A stretch of 64,000 nt of DNA from assembly GCA_963978895.1 (NCBI GenBank), contig OZ022246.1, positions 22,588,758 to 22,652,757 of the forward strand. Reading direction: 5' to 3'. Both the position numbers and the translations under genes were made by a program. Within the stretch, counting starts at the first letter, position 1; each line of letters opens with the position of its first letter. The notes beneath the pieces were generated by a model. It ran no database searches and was not told the DNA's origin. It was given only the letters and a program-made list of their open reading frames with translations. Positions 11,169-21,577 of this stretch are shown in pieces. This DNA comes from Erpobdella octoculata. Its lineage: Eukaryota; Annelida; Clitellata; Hirudinida; Erpobdellidae.

Positions 11169-12001
11169 CAGGGGCCTCATTTCAGCAAAACCTTAGGGAG
11201 GCAAAAAAATTATAAAACCTATAGAATCCAAAATTTAATTTTTTTAATGTTATATTTTTTTTCCAAACATAGCGGATAGTCGGGGAGGGGGTAGTCGTAG
11301 ATACTTTTCAAAAAACTTGATAAAACTTCACACCCTTTTTTGCCAAAAAACTGGCACTGAAGCAAAAAGTAAGTTGTAGCCAGTGACGGATTTATGGGAG
11401 GACCCACATCGTGTGCCCCCGTTCATCAGCTAATTTTGGAGGCAAAAAAAGTGTTTAAGGTTTTCACACAAATTTTGTAAAAGTACCTACTACAATTCCT
11501 CCTCTCAATCATCAGCTCTGTTTAGTATAAAAATTTATAGATATGATTTTTTAGGGTAGTATTCTTTAGACTTTGCCTAGGGTGCCAAAAACTCTAGCTA
11601 CGCTACTGCAGTTACTGGGTTGTCTTGATTTTTTTAAATGCTTTTATTTAACTTCACTCGTCTCTCTGTTTTTTTTTGTTTGTCTGTGGTGATCAAATCT
11701 TAGAAACAAAAATTCACCTACTTTTCGACCACCTAGAGCTCTAAAACTTTCAGGAAAGCTTTATTCTGGATGACAATACATGAATTTAATGTTTCCGACA
11801 TGAATTAGGCATTAAATCAAGTAAAATCAACCAAATCAAATTAATTCCTGTCATTTAGCAACTGTAATAAAATCGTTTGACAACCGGCCACAAAGCTCTG
11901 ACAATCGATATTTTGTAGCTATTTGTTTCGACAATAATTTTTTTGGCTAAATCCTTAGGGGAGGCAATTTCCCCCCCTGCCGCCCGCAAATAAAGCCCCT
12001 G
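11169..12001. mobile_element. Second hAT-like element nested in the first
   Basis: Left end CAGGGGCCTCATTT and reverse-complemented right end CAGGGGCTTTATTT match at 12 of 14 bases. The flanks are TATGGGCC on the left and TTGGGCC on the right, an 8-bp duplication that lost one base. Joining the flanks reads in frame as T-M-G-Q-E-R-L-S, the expected hAT transposase C-terminal context. Inside are further eroded ends (CAGTGACGGATTTATGG at 11382 and GCTACGCTACTG near 11600) and a copy of the repeat also seen at 13030. Confidence 0.75.
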
Positions 12002-12008
12002 TTGGGCC

Positions 12009-12162
12009 AAGAAAGACTAAGCAGCTTAACACTGATAAACATTGAATCTGAAATCGTTCAAAGCCTGATTTTCAGGATATTATCGACTCTTTTTCAATAA
12101 TTAAGTCGCGTAGAAGTGTAGAAGAGATTTTTGACAATTTACAGCGCATATCGGTATGTTAG
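12009..12162 (+). pseudogene. hAT transposase C-terminal remnant
   Basis: Translation gives ERLSSLTLINIESEIVQSL, then after a one-base deletion DIIDSFSIIKSRRSVEEIF and a stop. The 'QERLxxLxLLSIExEI...' pattern is the conserved dimerisation end of hAT/ZMYM-type transposases. The frameshift, the nested insertion and the missing catalytic parts make it a dead relic. Confidence 0.7.
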
Positions 12163-12299
12163 AGTTATGATTAAAAATGCATTCATATTATTTCATATTT
12201 TTAAAATAGTGTCTGTTTTATGTAAGACAGAGGGGCCTATTAATTTATTTGTGAAACGGGCCTACAAAAACTTAATCCGGCTCTGCAAATTACTAGAAT

Positions 12300-13029
12300 G
12301 TAGTCATTAGAAACAAGTAAATGCTATTAAGTTTTTGTTTGGCCAGATTACACAAACTAAGTTAATAAACGATAGCAATAATCAGTTTTTAATTAAAATA
12401 TATTAGACCTCGCGTTGAACATAAAACAGAAATATTCAAATTATCTTAATAAATTCTATTATTTTTTCGAAAACAGTAAATTCTTAAAAAGCAGTTTAAG
12501 TAAAAAAAATTACTTACTTTTAGACACTTAAAAAACTAAATTAGAATGCAAAACTCAGAACTCCAATTTCAGTTGTAGCAGCTTCAGGGATATTCCATCG
12601 CGTTCAGTGTTGTTTTTTCATTAAAAAGTATTTCGCGTACAGTTTAATCAATAAACGTTTAACCTAAAGAAGTTACATAAAAGACAATATGACAAATGTG
12701 ACAAAAGAATTTTTCATTACTATGCAAAGTCGTTTATTTTCTTATTTGGGATAATAAAAGAGTATTGATTTCACGGAATAATTATTCCTGTGTATTGTTT
12801 ATTGAGAAACCAAAGACGTTATTTTAGTTTTGCAGTGAAGGTTTTTTGATTAATGATTTTTTAAACGTAAATAACGTATGACGGTAATTCTATTCTTTGT
12901 TTCTAGAAACCGCATAAAGTTTTCGCATCACTTTGACTGAACGCTCTGTGCATAAATTATTTTTTTAGTATTGCCAGTACAAATGGATTGGGTTTTCAGT
13001 GTTTCCCAAACGACAGCAATGATTTTTTT
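12300..13029. other. AT-rich intergenic sequence
   Basis: No gene seen. Around 12625-12710 is a short stretch (TTAATCAATAAACGTTTAACC, then GACAAATGTGAC) resembling flanks found upstream of other lectin loci (for example 39660-39720 and 46105-46165), which suggests shared duplicated flanking DNA. Confidence 0.4.
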
Positions 13030-13218
13030 TATTACCAATGCTTTTATTAACTCGTCGGCTCTGTTTCTCTGTCTGTCTGTTTCTCTGTCTGTTTCAAATC
13101 TTGCAATCAATTTTTGAGTCACTTCCTGATGATAGATTTTTTTCAAATTTTGCATACATGCTCAAGATAGAAGACAATGCAATATTCAATTATTAGTTTT
13201 ACAATAAGTCAATTAATT
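13030..13218 (+). repeat. Dispersed repeat D2, first of a close direct pair
   Basis: The stretch from ATTACCAATGCTTTTATTAA through the CTGTCTGTCTGTTT tract to AATAAGTCAATTAATTTAG is repeated almost base for base at 13465-13657. Related starts (AATGCTTTTATT...CTCGTC) occur at about 11636 and, inverted, at 25085-25135. The pair flanks the 12-bp tandem array. Confidence 0.85.
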
Positions 13219-13229
13219 TAGTTAATTTT

Positions 13230-13318
13230 CTTGAGGATTTTATCGAGGGGTTTCTTGAGGGTTTTCTTGAGGGTTTTCTTGAGGGTTTTCTTGAGGGTTT
13301 TCTTGAGGGTTTTCTTGA
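13230..13318 (+). repeat. 12-bp tandem repeat TTGAGGGTTTTC
   Basis: About seven consecutive copies of TTGAGGGTTTTC, the first two diverged (TTGAGGATTTTA, TCGAGGGGTTTC), the rest perfect. Confidence 0.9.
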
Positions 13319-13464
13319 CCACAAAACGCTAACCGACTGGCAGACTATTTTACTAAGTTAACACGAACCACACTCACTGACCGCGATTCTCAAGCGTGTA
13401 CGAAATTTTCATGAAAATAGTTGAGATATTTAAATTCGATGCTTTTTGATGATATTTTTATTAT

Positions 13465-13657
13465 TATTACCAATGCTTTTATTAACTCGTCGTCTCTGTT
13501 TCTCTGTCTGTCTGTTTGTTTCTCTGTCTGTTTCAAATCTTGCAATCAATTTTTGAGTCACTTCCTGATGATAGATTTTTTCAAATTTTGCATATATGCT
13601 CAAAATAGAAGACAATGCAATATTCAATTATTAGTTTTACAATAAGTCAATTAATTT
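13465..13657 (+). repeat. Dispersed repeat D2, second copy of the direct pair
   Basis: Near-identical to 13030-13218, with a four-base expansion of the CTGTCTGTTTGTTT tract and a few substitutions. The small open frames across both copies are mirror images of each other and are not credible genes. Confidence 0.85.
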
Positions 13658-13659
13658 AG

Positions 13660-14751
13660 ATAATTTTAATTAATTTCGATATTTTGATATAATTAAGATA
13701 TTTCGACTTTAACATAAAATAAAAGAGTAATATAAGAAACAATTGATTGCAAAATTTGTGTTTTAATTACATATAAGAGCATTGGTTTTAAAAATTCGTT
13801 TTTAATTTACTTGTTTGTATTTATATATGTTAAACAGACTATTTCACTTTATATAACAATTTTTAAAAATTGTTAAAATAAAATAGAAATCAACTTCTAG
13901 GACTTGCAAAATTTTTCAGATTAACAAATAAACAAGTTTAACAAATGGTTTTTTAACAAAAACATTGCCAGGGCTTTAATATTGCTGTTCAACATTAAAA
14001 CCCAGTTTTTATGCACTTATTTAATTTTTCACAATTATTCAACTCCAGTTCGTTAAAAAGTTTTTAAAGTCTTGTTCAACATACTTCAATCTCATTGGTT
14101 TAAAGTCATTAAAACTTTGTCCATCAAAGTTATAAACTGTATTTGTTACGAAGATACGTACACTTGCTTTTTTAATAGAAAACATATGTGTATTTATTCG
14201 TACCAAAAAAACACTAAATAAATCTATATAATTGAAAAAGAATCACTTACCAAACGCTAAAATACGTCTAAGCCTAACTGCCAAATGCAAGGATGTCACG
14301 CGTGAGAGGACGTAGGGCGTGTGAGTGGCTTTCAAGTAGTCTGACAATGTCGCAATACATAATAACACAAAAAGTCTATAAGCCGTGGCTGTTTTCTCCT
14401 CTTTGTGAAACTCTCCCAGACTCTTCCTACTTTTATTTCTGAACAGATGTCTACGGGTCTTTTTGCACGTGTGATCTATTTTAGCTCTCAATTATTTTAA
14501 ATATTATTATTTTAAGTAATCATTTTTAATAAAAATATTTTTAATAAACATATACACACATTTTTTAAAATTCTTGTTTGATTCAAACCACTGTGCAACC
14601 AGATAAAAACACGATTTAAATTTTAAAATTTGTTCCATAGTAGTGCTAATAAAAAATGTTAAACAGAATCTATTTAAAAATACTACAATTTGAACAAATA
14701 TTTATTGAATGTTTTTCAAGTGATCTTCTGCAGCATTTTATATCAAGAATG
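13660..14751. other. Intergenic sequence without a recognised gene
   Basis: A minus-strand 82-codon open frame at 14243-14491 has no recognisable domain, and its composition differs from the lectin exons. I do not call it a gene. The rest is AT-rich. Confidence 0.45.
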
Positions 14752-15066
14752 TTAAATGTAAACTTTCAACCAAACATTCCAGTTTGAATCTTCAACATAT
14801 GCTGGTGTATTAACATATGCTGATGGAGCATCGTGGAGGATGCAAGTTTTACTTCTTGAATTTATTTTCTCAACACTGACAGATCGACATTGAATAAGAA
14901 GAAAACATTTCATTATGCATTCCTGTTCACTACGACATTTTGTTGCAACAATTTTGTTGTTGGCCAGTATATTGTTTTTTTTTACTTTCCAAATTGTAGC
15001 TAAAAAAGTTTGCTAACAATTAAACAATTATAAAATTTTCGAAATAACAATTAAAAAATCAGTTTA

Positions 15067-15067
15067 C

Positions 15068-15125
<58 letters not shown>

Positions 15126-15606
15126 CTTGTGTCATAGTGTTTGAAATTGAACTCCTCCAAAACGACGGAACCGATATTTATGACATTTTTTTTTACATTT
15201 GGTAGGTCTGAGGATAGGTCCGTGGCTATTTAGAATATTTTTTTGAATTATTTAAAAAAGTTGTTTTGCAAAAACAAAGGACAAACAGACAGACAGAGAG
15301 ACAAACAGACACTCATATATATAGCGACCCGGAAACAGGAAAACGATCGAGAGAGCGGGAGAGCCACAGAAGCGGAAAAGCGACTGAAAGCGGGAAAGCG
15401 ACCGGGAGCTGGAAAGCGATTGGGAGCGGGGAATCGATCGACAGCGGGAGAGCGATTAAGAGAGGGAGAAAAGCCGGAAGTGGGAGAGCGATAGGCAGCG
15501 GGAGAGCAACTGGGAGCGGGATAGCAAGCGGGGAAGGAAACGAAAGCATGAGAGAAAAACCACAGAAAAACCTTTTAAAACTCCGGGCAACACGGGTACC
15601 CCGCTA
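15067..15606 (+). mobile_element. Helitron/mini-me-like element with TA array and GC minisatellite
   Basis: Order: (TA)n at 15069-15122, then AACTCCTCCAAAACGACGG (shared with 3268), an (ACAG)-type tract, a degenerate CGGGAGAGCGA/GGGAGCGGGAAAGCGAC minisatellite (15335-15540), and an end reading GGGTACCCCGCTAGT. The CTAG|T end suits a Helitron. It lies in the intron between lectin half 2 and PAN of locus 2. The open frames in it are repeat artefacts. Confidence 0.6.
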
Positions 15607-16342
15607 GTGTCATATAGATCAAAAAGTGGGTGGCTCAAACCCAGCCGACATCAGCTGCCGCAGCTGATGTTGGGAGATGTTGAAAAACATCAGTTTTTTC
15701 GTTTATTTCAAATAAACTTGAAAATAAAAAACTGAGAAAAATTATTACAATGTTTTTTAACATAGAAAAGCTTTACAGAAAATGAACACCACCTTGAACT
15801 GGAAAAGCTTCAGTTTCACAAATAGTAAAAGATCCTGTTCCATTATAAGGTTGTTGAGCAATAAGATATCTGTAAGCAGGAATGCCAGTATCACAGTATA
15901 CTCTGTGACGAGCACTTGGTTGTGCTGGGCTTGGATAGTGACCACACAATGGATAACTGCCTCTGATGATATTTGAACCATTTGGAAAATTATCAATAAA
16001 TCCAATTATAAAAAAATCCAATCTATAATCTGAAAAAATAGAATTTTTATTTTGAAAATAAAAAAACAGAAAGTATTTTGATTACGTTTTACAAACATTT
16101 TTATTTTAAATATCTTTATTATAAACGTCTATGTAATTGAATAAGTAACGGTTTTTCTAGAAGTTTTTTAAATTTTATAAATACTTTTTACCTTCTCTAT
16201 CTCTATTCCACACATCAACGTAGTTTATAAAATAATTATTTTGCATGTCCACGACAATCCAGTTTCCTTGACCAGGCTGATCTTCTACGTGAGCACATCT
16301 CAGGTTTTCAAGATATGAATCATAATGTCCATCAACCGCCAA

Positions 16343-16518
16343 CTCCGCCTCGCCAATTGCGAGCCAGTCCCAAGCCTGGATAAAGGAGGAGGGACAGTTA
16401 AAAGGATCAAACTTTGATCCACGACAGGAAGTACTTATGTGCTTCCTATATACAGCCAATTCAGTCTTAAAACACTTGGTGTAAAGGACTATAAACTATC
16501 ATAAAAAAAAAAAAAAAA
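16343..16518 (+). mobile_element. Retroelement S1 inserted in a lectin exon
   Basis: Starts CTCCGCCTCGCCAATTGC and ends with 16 A residues. Flanked by the 13-bp duplication CATCAACCGCCAA (16330-16342, 16519-16531). Internal segments match 10292-10474 closely. In gene sense (minus) it contributes a poly-T and an immediate stop codon. Confidence 0.92.
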
Positions 16519-16729
16519 CATCAACCGCCAAACTAGCACCATATAACATCCATAAACTACTTTGTATTGCTGGTTTTTTCAACAAGACATTGGCGCTTTC
16601 TTGTTCTTATATATTATAAATCTGATTATTGTTCTTTTATCAATGAAATTATTTTTAACTAAAAAATATGTTTACCTTTTGCTTCTAAAAAAGTAATTAA
16701 CGTCCAAATTATAACAGTAATTTCCATTA

Positions 16730-17379
16730 CTTTCAGTTTTTGTTCTTGTCAATACTAATTATTTTAACTTTTTTCAAATCAGTTGAAGCTGTTTTTTCGT
16801 AAAATTGTTTTGTTTTTTATTTATTAGAAACAAATAAAGTTTTATAATTTCATAAAAAATTAGTTTTTTTTATTTTATTTTTAAATTTTAATTTTCCGGT
16901 TTTATATGAATACATTAAACAAATTAATTGACATTATTTTTATTACAGTTATTATCTAAATTAAAATTATTAATATTTCAAACTACCCATTTTTTCTAGC
17001 AAACACAGCAAATACTGAACTAGATGAATGTCAGATATATTAAGACATACGATAAAGGTGAAAAAAAACAAAATATTACAACTGAAGAAACCTGAACCTT
17101 ATTCATATTACTCGGTACAATCTATGTTGCTGTGTTTTCCAAGTATACACACAACATGTTTCATATCTTTACTGGAAAACTGTTTTGTACGAATTTTAAA
17201 GCTTAGAACTGGCTATCTCACAACATCTCATGTCAGATATTATAAAAAATGCACGACTAAAATGAAACAAAACAAGCTTTTAAAACTGAAGAAACTGTAC
17301 CCTTAATTGTATTACATAGCACAGATTTTGTATTTGTGTTTTCCAAGTATATAACACAACATGTTCCATTTCTTAACTG

Positions 17380-17439
<60 letters not shown>

Positions 17440-17828
17440 AACGTTAGATCTGGCTACCTGCTACCTCACAACAGAACCTCAACAAATCACGCACAAGGGT
17501 TTTTGAAAACGGTAAAAATGCAAGAACAAATTAATAAAAAAAATCTTATGTAGTTTGACATGAGAACATTGAATGAAACACGTTTTTACAATTCTTCATA
17601 ACTTAAATGTTTTGAATATTTTGAAACGCGACAAGAAACATAGAATTTCAATCAGAGTGCAGAAGCAGATAAATTTGAACAGCAATTAAAAAATCAAGAG
17701 ATTGTCTTGATTGTGTAATTTTTTGTTTTTGTTTATAATTTTTCAAATGTTGAAAATTAAATAAAACAGTCCCACAACTGCTGGCATTTTTTATATGTAT
17801 TTTACGATTACATGCCTACAAAATAATG
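16730..17828. repeat. Intergenic segment duplicated at 26.55-27.32 kb
   Basis: Segments such as AAATATTACAACTGAAGAAA, the GTGTTTTCCAAGTATA stretches, the (TA)n array (17386-17437) and ATCAAACGTTAGATCTGGCT occur in the same order at 26550-27320. No gene is seen. See the finding on the 2.8-kb block that separates the two halves of this duplication. Confidence 0.8.
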
Positions 17829-18076
17829 TTAGATGTAGACCTTCAACCAAACATTCCAATTTGCATCATTAACAATGGCTGATTGATGAACATATGCTGA
17901 CGGAGCATCGTGGAGGATGCAAGTTTTACTTCTTGAATTTATATTCTCAACACTGACAGATCGACATTGAAAAAGAAGAAAGCATTTAGTTATGCATTCT
18001 TGTTCACTTTGACATTTGGTTGCAACTATTGTGTGGTTGGCCAATTTATTGTCTTGTTTGAGTTTCCAAATTGTAT
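17829..18076 (-). CDS. Lone PAN exon (possible alternative terminal exon), locus 3
   Basis: A 248-nt frame with an acceptor AG at its 5' end and a stop at the same place as the paralogous PAN exons. It reads DTIWKLKQDNKLANHTIV, CQSEQECITKC, QCRSVSVENINS, KTCILHD and ends NVWLKVYI. All PAN cysteines are present and there are no stops. No lectin exons or signal exon exist between it and the next locus upstream (21578). It could be a solo relic, or a second phase-1 terminal exon reachable from the locus at 21578-22696 through an intron of about 4 kb. Intactness argues for recent origin or use. Confidence 0.7.
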
Positions 18077-18264
18077 CTGAAAAAGTTTGCTCAAAAATGT
18101 ATTTTAAATAAAATTATTTTTACATTAAAAAAACAAATATTTAATTTGTCTAATAATCACTTGCTACTGAATGTTTCAACTGTTTGTAACAAAATAATAA
18201 ACAGTATTTGAAGTTAAAGCCCTATGTCGATTTAAAATTAAAATAAACTTTATATATAAAAAAA

Positions 18265-18507
18265 CAAGTAAAGGAAAAACGAGTTTTCAACACAAACTTT
18301 GATTTCAAATACACTCAATTTGAAAATACGAAAGATGCTCAAATTAATTTTTAATTGGATCATGTATTGTCATCTAATATGAAGCTATGCTGAAAGTTTC
18401 AGCTTCCTAGCTAGTCAAAAAGCTGGTTAAATTTTACTTGCAAGATTTGCGTACAGAGAAAGACACACACATACACAAACAGAGATTGTAACCTAAATAA
18501 AAGTTTT
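18265..18507 (+). repeat. Dispersed repeat family D1, copy 2
   Basis: The fullest copy in direct orientation. It includes the GATCATGTATTGTCATCTAA segment and the ACACACATACACAAACAGAG stretch before AACCTAAATAAAAG. See 349-526 and 34493-34777. Confidence 0.8.
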
Positions 18508-18509
18508 AA

Positions 18510-20050
18510 AAAATTTTAAAAACATTTATTATATGTCTATAATTATATCAAATTTAAAGTCAGCTAATTATATGATTTACTTGTTGGAAGTGCAAAGAAA
18601 TGTAGGTTCTTCAAATAATCAAATTCTAATTTATACAACAGCAACAAAATATGACTAAAAATCTTTAAATATATATTTTTCCTAGAAAACACGACATAAA
18701 GTAACAAGTTAGGCAACTAGTTAAAAACCTCTGTTAACTTCTGATTTTGTTTGCCCTCAAATAATCCTGAAAATTTGAACTCAGAACTTGAATATTAGAT
18801 GTAGAACTAAAACTTTTTAAGTCAAGAAAACATTAAAGCATGTTTTTGGTTGACAGTTCAATCGATAGATGTTAGATTTTACGAAGACAAATGAAACAAC
18901 TGCTTTCATTGACAATTTAAAAAACCAATTTTTTATTTATATTACTTGACAGTATTCAATTTATAGATTTTACTTAAACGTTGTTTATACAGGTACGGAA
19001 AACAACGTGTTTTTGGTTGTATTTAGTATTCTTGCTTGATTGCCTAAATGGAAGCATTGTTTATTGATTGAACATTGAATATCTAATTTTTAGATTGAAA
19101 CTGCAAACAGTTATTTAAAAAGTAAATAAACAATTGTGTTCTTTTCTAATAACTTGCATAATATTTTTTTGCTTAGCTGTTCCGACCAGTTGCAGTTACG
19201 CAGCTTGCTCTTATTATTCAAACCTTCCAACAATTGCTGTAAGTATTATTTTTTGAAATATAATTTTTAAAAATAGTTTATTATTTGTTGATAAACTGAA
19301 CTACTAAGTAACAATTTCGAGTTAAATTATAATATATTTGAAAAAAAGTATTTTATTATAAATTGTTTAAAATCACCTAACGAAGATATTCTTTTTGTTA
19401 ACTTGTGTACGGATTAATCCAGTGGTTCAGATTTGCATAAAACACTTGCACATTGCAATATTGTGATATAATAAATTTGAACCTATAAAACTCAAATTAT
19501 TTTTTAGATTAAAATTTAGAAAGGCTTGAATTTTAAAGGCAGCACTGATTTTGTGAAACCGAGTTAGAACGCAATCCTTTTTTGTTTCCTTGCAACTTTG
19601 CAGACTATTTAATCGATGAACGTGAAAAAGTTCACTTTAAAACAAATATTGTTTTAAAAGTAGCTAAGTCCAGTTTATCTCAACTATGGAAGACAACCAT
19701 TAACCCATTTCAATATCTCATTGACAATCCTAACGTCACTACTCGTCAAAATAGAACAAAGAAAACTACTAAAGATAAACGTCGGCTAGTGCACGCATTG
19801 CCATTGAAAATCAGGAAAATTTTTTATTAAAATTGCTTGTCAATGTTTAATGGTAACAGTCATGTTTAAACAAATAAAAACGATTCTTTTTCTTGATAAT
19901 TTTAGTCATTTTTCATGTTTTAACGTTTAGACAGTCAATAGTAGGGCAACCCTTATATCTCTTATTATGGAAGAAATGTTAAATGAGTAATGATAACTAC
20001 ATGGCTACAGAAGCGGAAACCTAAACCCGATTTTACTGAAAGAAATGTAG
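18510..20050. other. Intergenic sequence with a gene-fragment duplication
   Basis: AT-rich. At 19701-19778 lies the first copy of a 78-bp segment repeated exactly or nearly so at 20224-20301. Around it an 82-codon frame (19582-19830) starts without context; only the shared segment looks coding-like. ATTTAATCGATGAACG near 19607 resembles flanks near other lectin loci. Confidence 0.45.
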
Positions 20051-20305
20051 GTTTCAACATCAACTCTTGCGAATATAAATGATCCAACGGATCCTGCACT
20101 ACATCCTAATTCTACCACTGTTTCATCCTGCACCCCATTTCAACAACATAGTACGGTCCTACTACCAGATTCTGACCGTGCGACTGATCCAACTCACCAC
20201 GATGACAACTCTCAAACTGACAGTAACCCATTTCAATATCTCATTGACAATCCTAACGTCACTACTCGTCAAAATAGAACAAAGAAAACTACTAAAGATA
20301 ACTGA
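20051..20305 (+). pseudogene. Coding-like fragment, unrecognised Thr/Asp/Pro-rich
   Basis: After an acceptor-like TGTAG there is an 84-codon open frame to a stop: it contains STSTLANINDPTDP, HPNSTTVSSCTPFQQ, DRATDPTHHDD and NPFQYLIDNPNVTTRQNRTK. The mix of codons differs from surrounding AT-rich DNA. The last part is duplicated at 19701-19778, where it continues differently (KDKRRLVH). I recognise no domain. It may be an exon of an unknown protein or a captured gene piece in a transposon. Confidence 0.35.
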
Positions 20306-20309
20306 ACTG

Positions 20310-21577
20310 AATTAATAAAATTTATACATTGTAAATACACAATTTTTTTAATAGCGTTTGTTGTTGTTGTGGATATATACCTGTTCTGATTACTCACTTT
20401 TTTTAAGATTAAAGGAGAACAGAACAAAAAGAAAACAAAAAGATAACGAAAAAAGATAATGGGACAAAAATTACCTCCTAGTGTCTCAGCTAGTTGTAAA
20501 TAAATTTCTTTTAAAATTCAGAATTCGATTATTTGACAATTCTTTAAAGCCAACTAGGCAAACAATAAAATATTTTTCTGCTCAAAGAAAACGTGCAGAC
20601 AGTTTAAAAGATAAACGTAAACAATCCACAGAAAAAAACTTTACTTAACAAATGTAAATAAATAGAGGATCCATTCTCATTAAAAATCAGAAAAAATTTA
20701 ACTCTTATTTATAATATTTAAAAATGTCTATTGGTTGCACTCACGTTTATACAAACAAAAAAATAATGTTTTTTTCTTATTACAGTCATTTTTATACATA
20801 TATATATTTCTAAAGTACGGTTTTTGTTATCTATAAATGTATATATTAGTATACAGAACGCCTGTTAAGTACTGAGCTCCTGATTTATCTGTGCGAGTGA
20901 AAAAAATGTTGAATGGCTGATGAAGACTGCGATGTTATTGATTATAAATAGCTCCAACAAAAAAAATGAAGTTTTAGCTTCATCAATTAAGGTCTTGGCA
21001 GTGTTAACAATAAAAGACATTAGAGTACCTATCAGCTAAATAGTGAAAACAATGAATGATTGAATTACATCAACACCTGTGTAAGTAGGATGCTGAAAAC
21101 TTTAGGTTTTTGGACCTCAAGAACGTTAAAACGTATTTAAACTAATAGACTGTTTTTTAATAATTACAGTTAATAAAAATGATTTGTATTTAATGTTTAT
21201 TTTTTTAATTAAAGAAATTATTTTGTGTCACAGATCTATTTTGTGTTACAAACCTATTTTGTGTCTCAGACCTATTTTGTGTCACAGAACAATTTGGTGT
21301 CACAGGCCTATTTTTGTCACAGACCTATTTTGTGTCCAAGAATTATTTTAAGAAAACAATTTGAAGAACAATGCTCAAATTATAGACTACAAATAATATA
21401 TTTTTCAATAATATATTTCTCAATACTTACAGCACAAAACTAAAAAATCTAAATATAATTATGTCATATTTTCTAAGAATAAAAACTAAAAAATATCACA
21501 TAAAGTTTGGTCACATGCTAAGTTAAACGTAGACATTAGTCATGGCTTGTTTGGAAACATATTCTTACCAAAAAATG
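20310..21577. repeat. Intergenic segment duplicated at 27.34-28.09 kb
   Basis: From about 20516 (ATTCGATTATTTGACAATTC) to about 21345 the sequence follows the same order as 27345-28085. Both copies end with a short tandem array of an 18-bp unit (21222-21338 here). No gene is seen. Confidence 0.8.
21222..21338 (+). repeat. 18-bp degenerate tandem repeat ATTTTGTGTCACAGACCT
   Basis: About six diverged units of ATTTTGTGTCACAGACCT. The counterpart array is at 27985-28085. The open frame over it is an artefact. Confidence 0.85.

Larger units (their letters stand above)
10579..12285 (+). mobile_element. hAT-like DNA transposon relic with 8-bp TSD
   Basis: The ends are CAGGGCCGGATTAA on the left and, as reverse complement of the right end, CAGAGCCGGATTAA: terminal inverted repeats with one mismatch in 14. 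The flanking 8-bp duplication CAAATTAC is perfect (10571-10578 and 12286-12293), the length expected for hAT. The 1707-bp element carries the C-terminal remnant of a transposase (12009-12162) and is itself interrupted by a second hAT-like element (11169-12001). Confidence 0.9.
14752..16727 (-). pseudogene. F-type lectin/PAN gene, locus 2, disrupted by a retroelement
   Basis: Minus-strand exons: 16727-16676 (signal MEITVIIWTLITFLEAK), 16605-16192 (lectin half 1, interrupted), 16029-15793 (half 2, 237 nt, two codons shorter than paralogues), 14999-14752 (PAN, intact, 248 nt). The S1 retroelement at 16343-16518 sits inside half 1 with a 13-bp target duplication. Subtracting element plus one duplication (189 nt) from the 414-nt exon leaves exactly 225 nt, the paralogue length. 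Read through, the exon meets TGA just after the poly-T, so the normal protein would stop inside half 1. All other splice sites remain good, so the hit looks recent. Because the exon is phase 1-1, skipping it would keep frame. The half-2/PAN intron also holds a Helitron-like insertion. Confidence 0.85.

Noticed and set aside
11382..11608. Third hAT element with CAGTGACGG / CTACGCTACTG ends
   Set aside because: The flanking 8-bp sequences do not match and the ends are only loosely similar.
14243..14491. 82-residue minus-strand ORF
   Set aside because: No recognisable domain and no signal peptide or exon match to the lectin family.
15243..15638. Arg/Gly/Ser-rich and Pro/Leu-rich proteins over the GC minisatellite
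   Set aside because: All frames on both strands are opened by the degenerate repeat; inside a transposable element in an intron.
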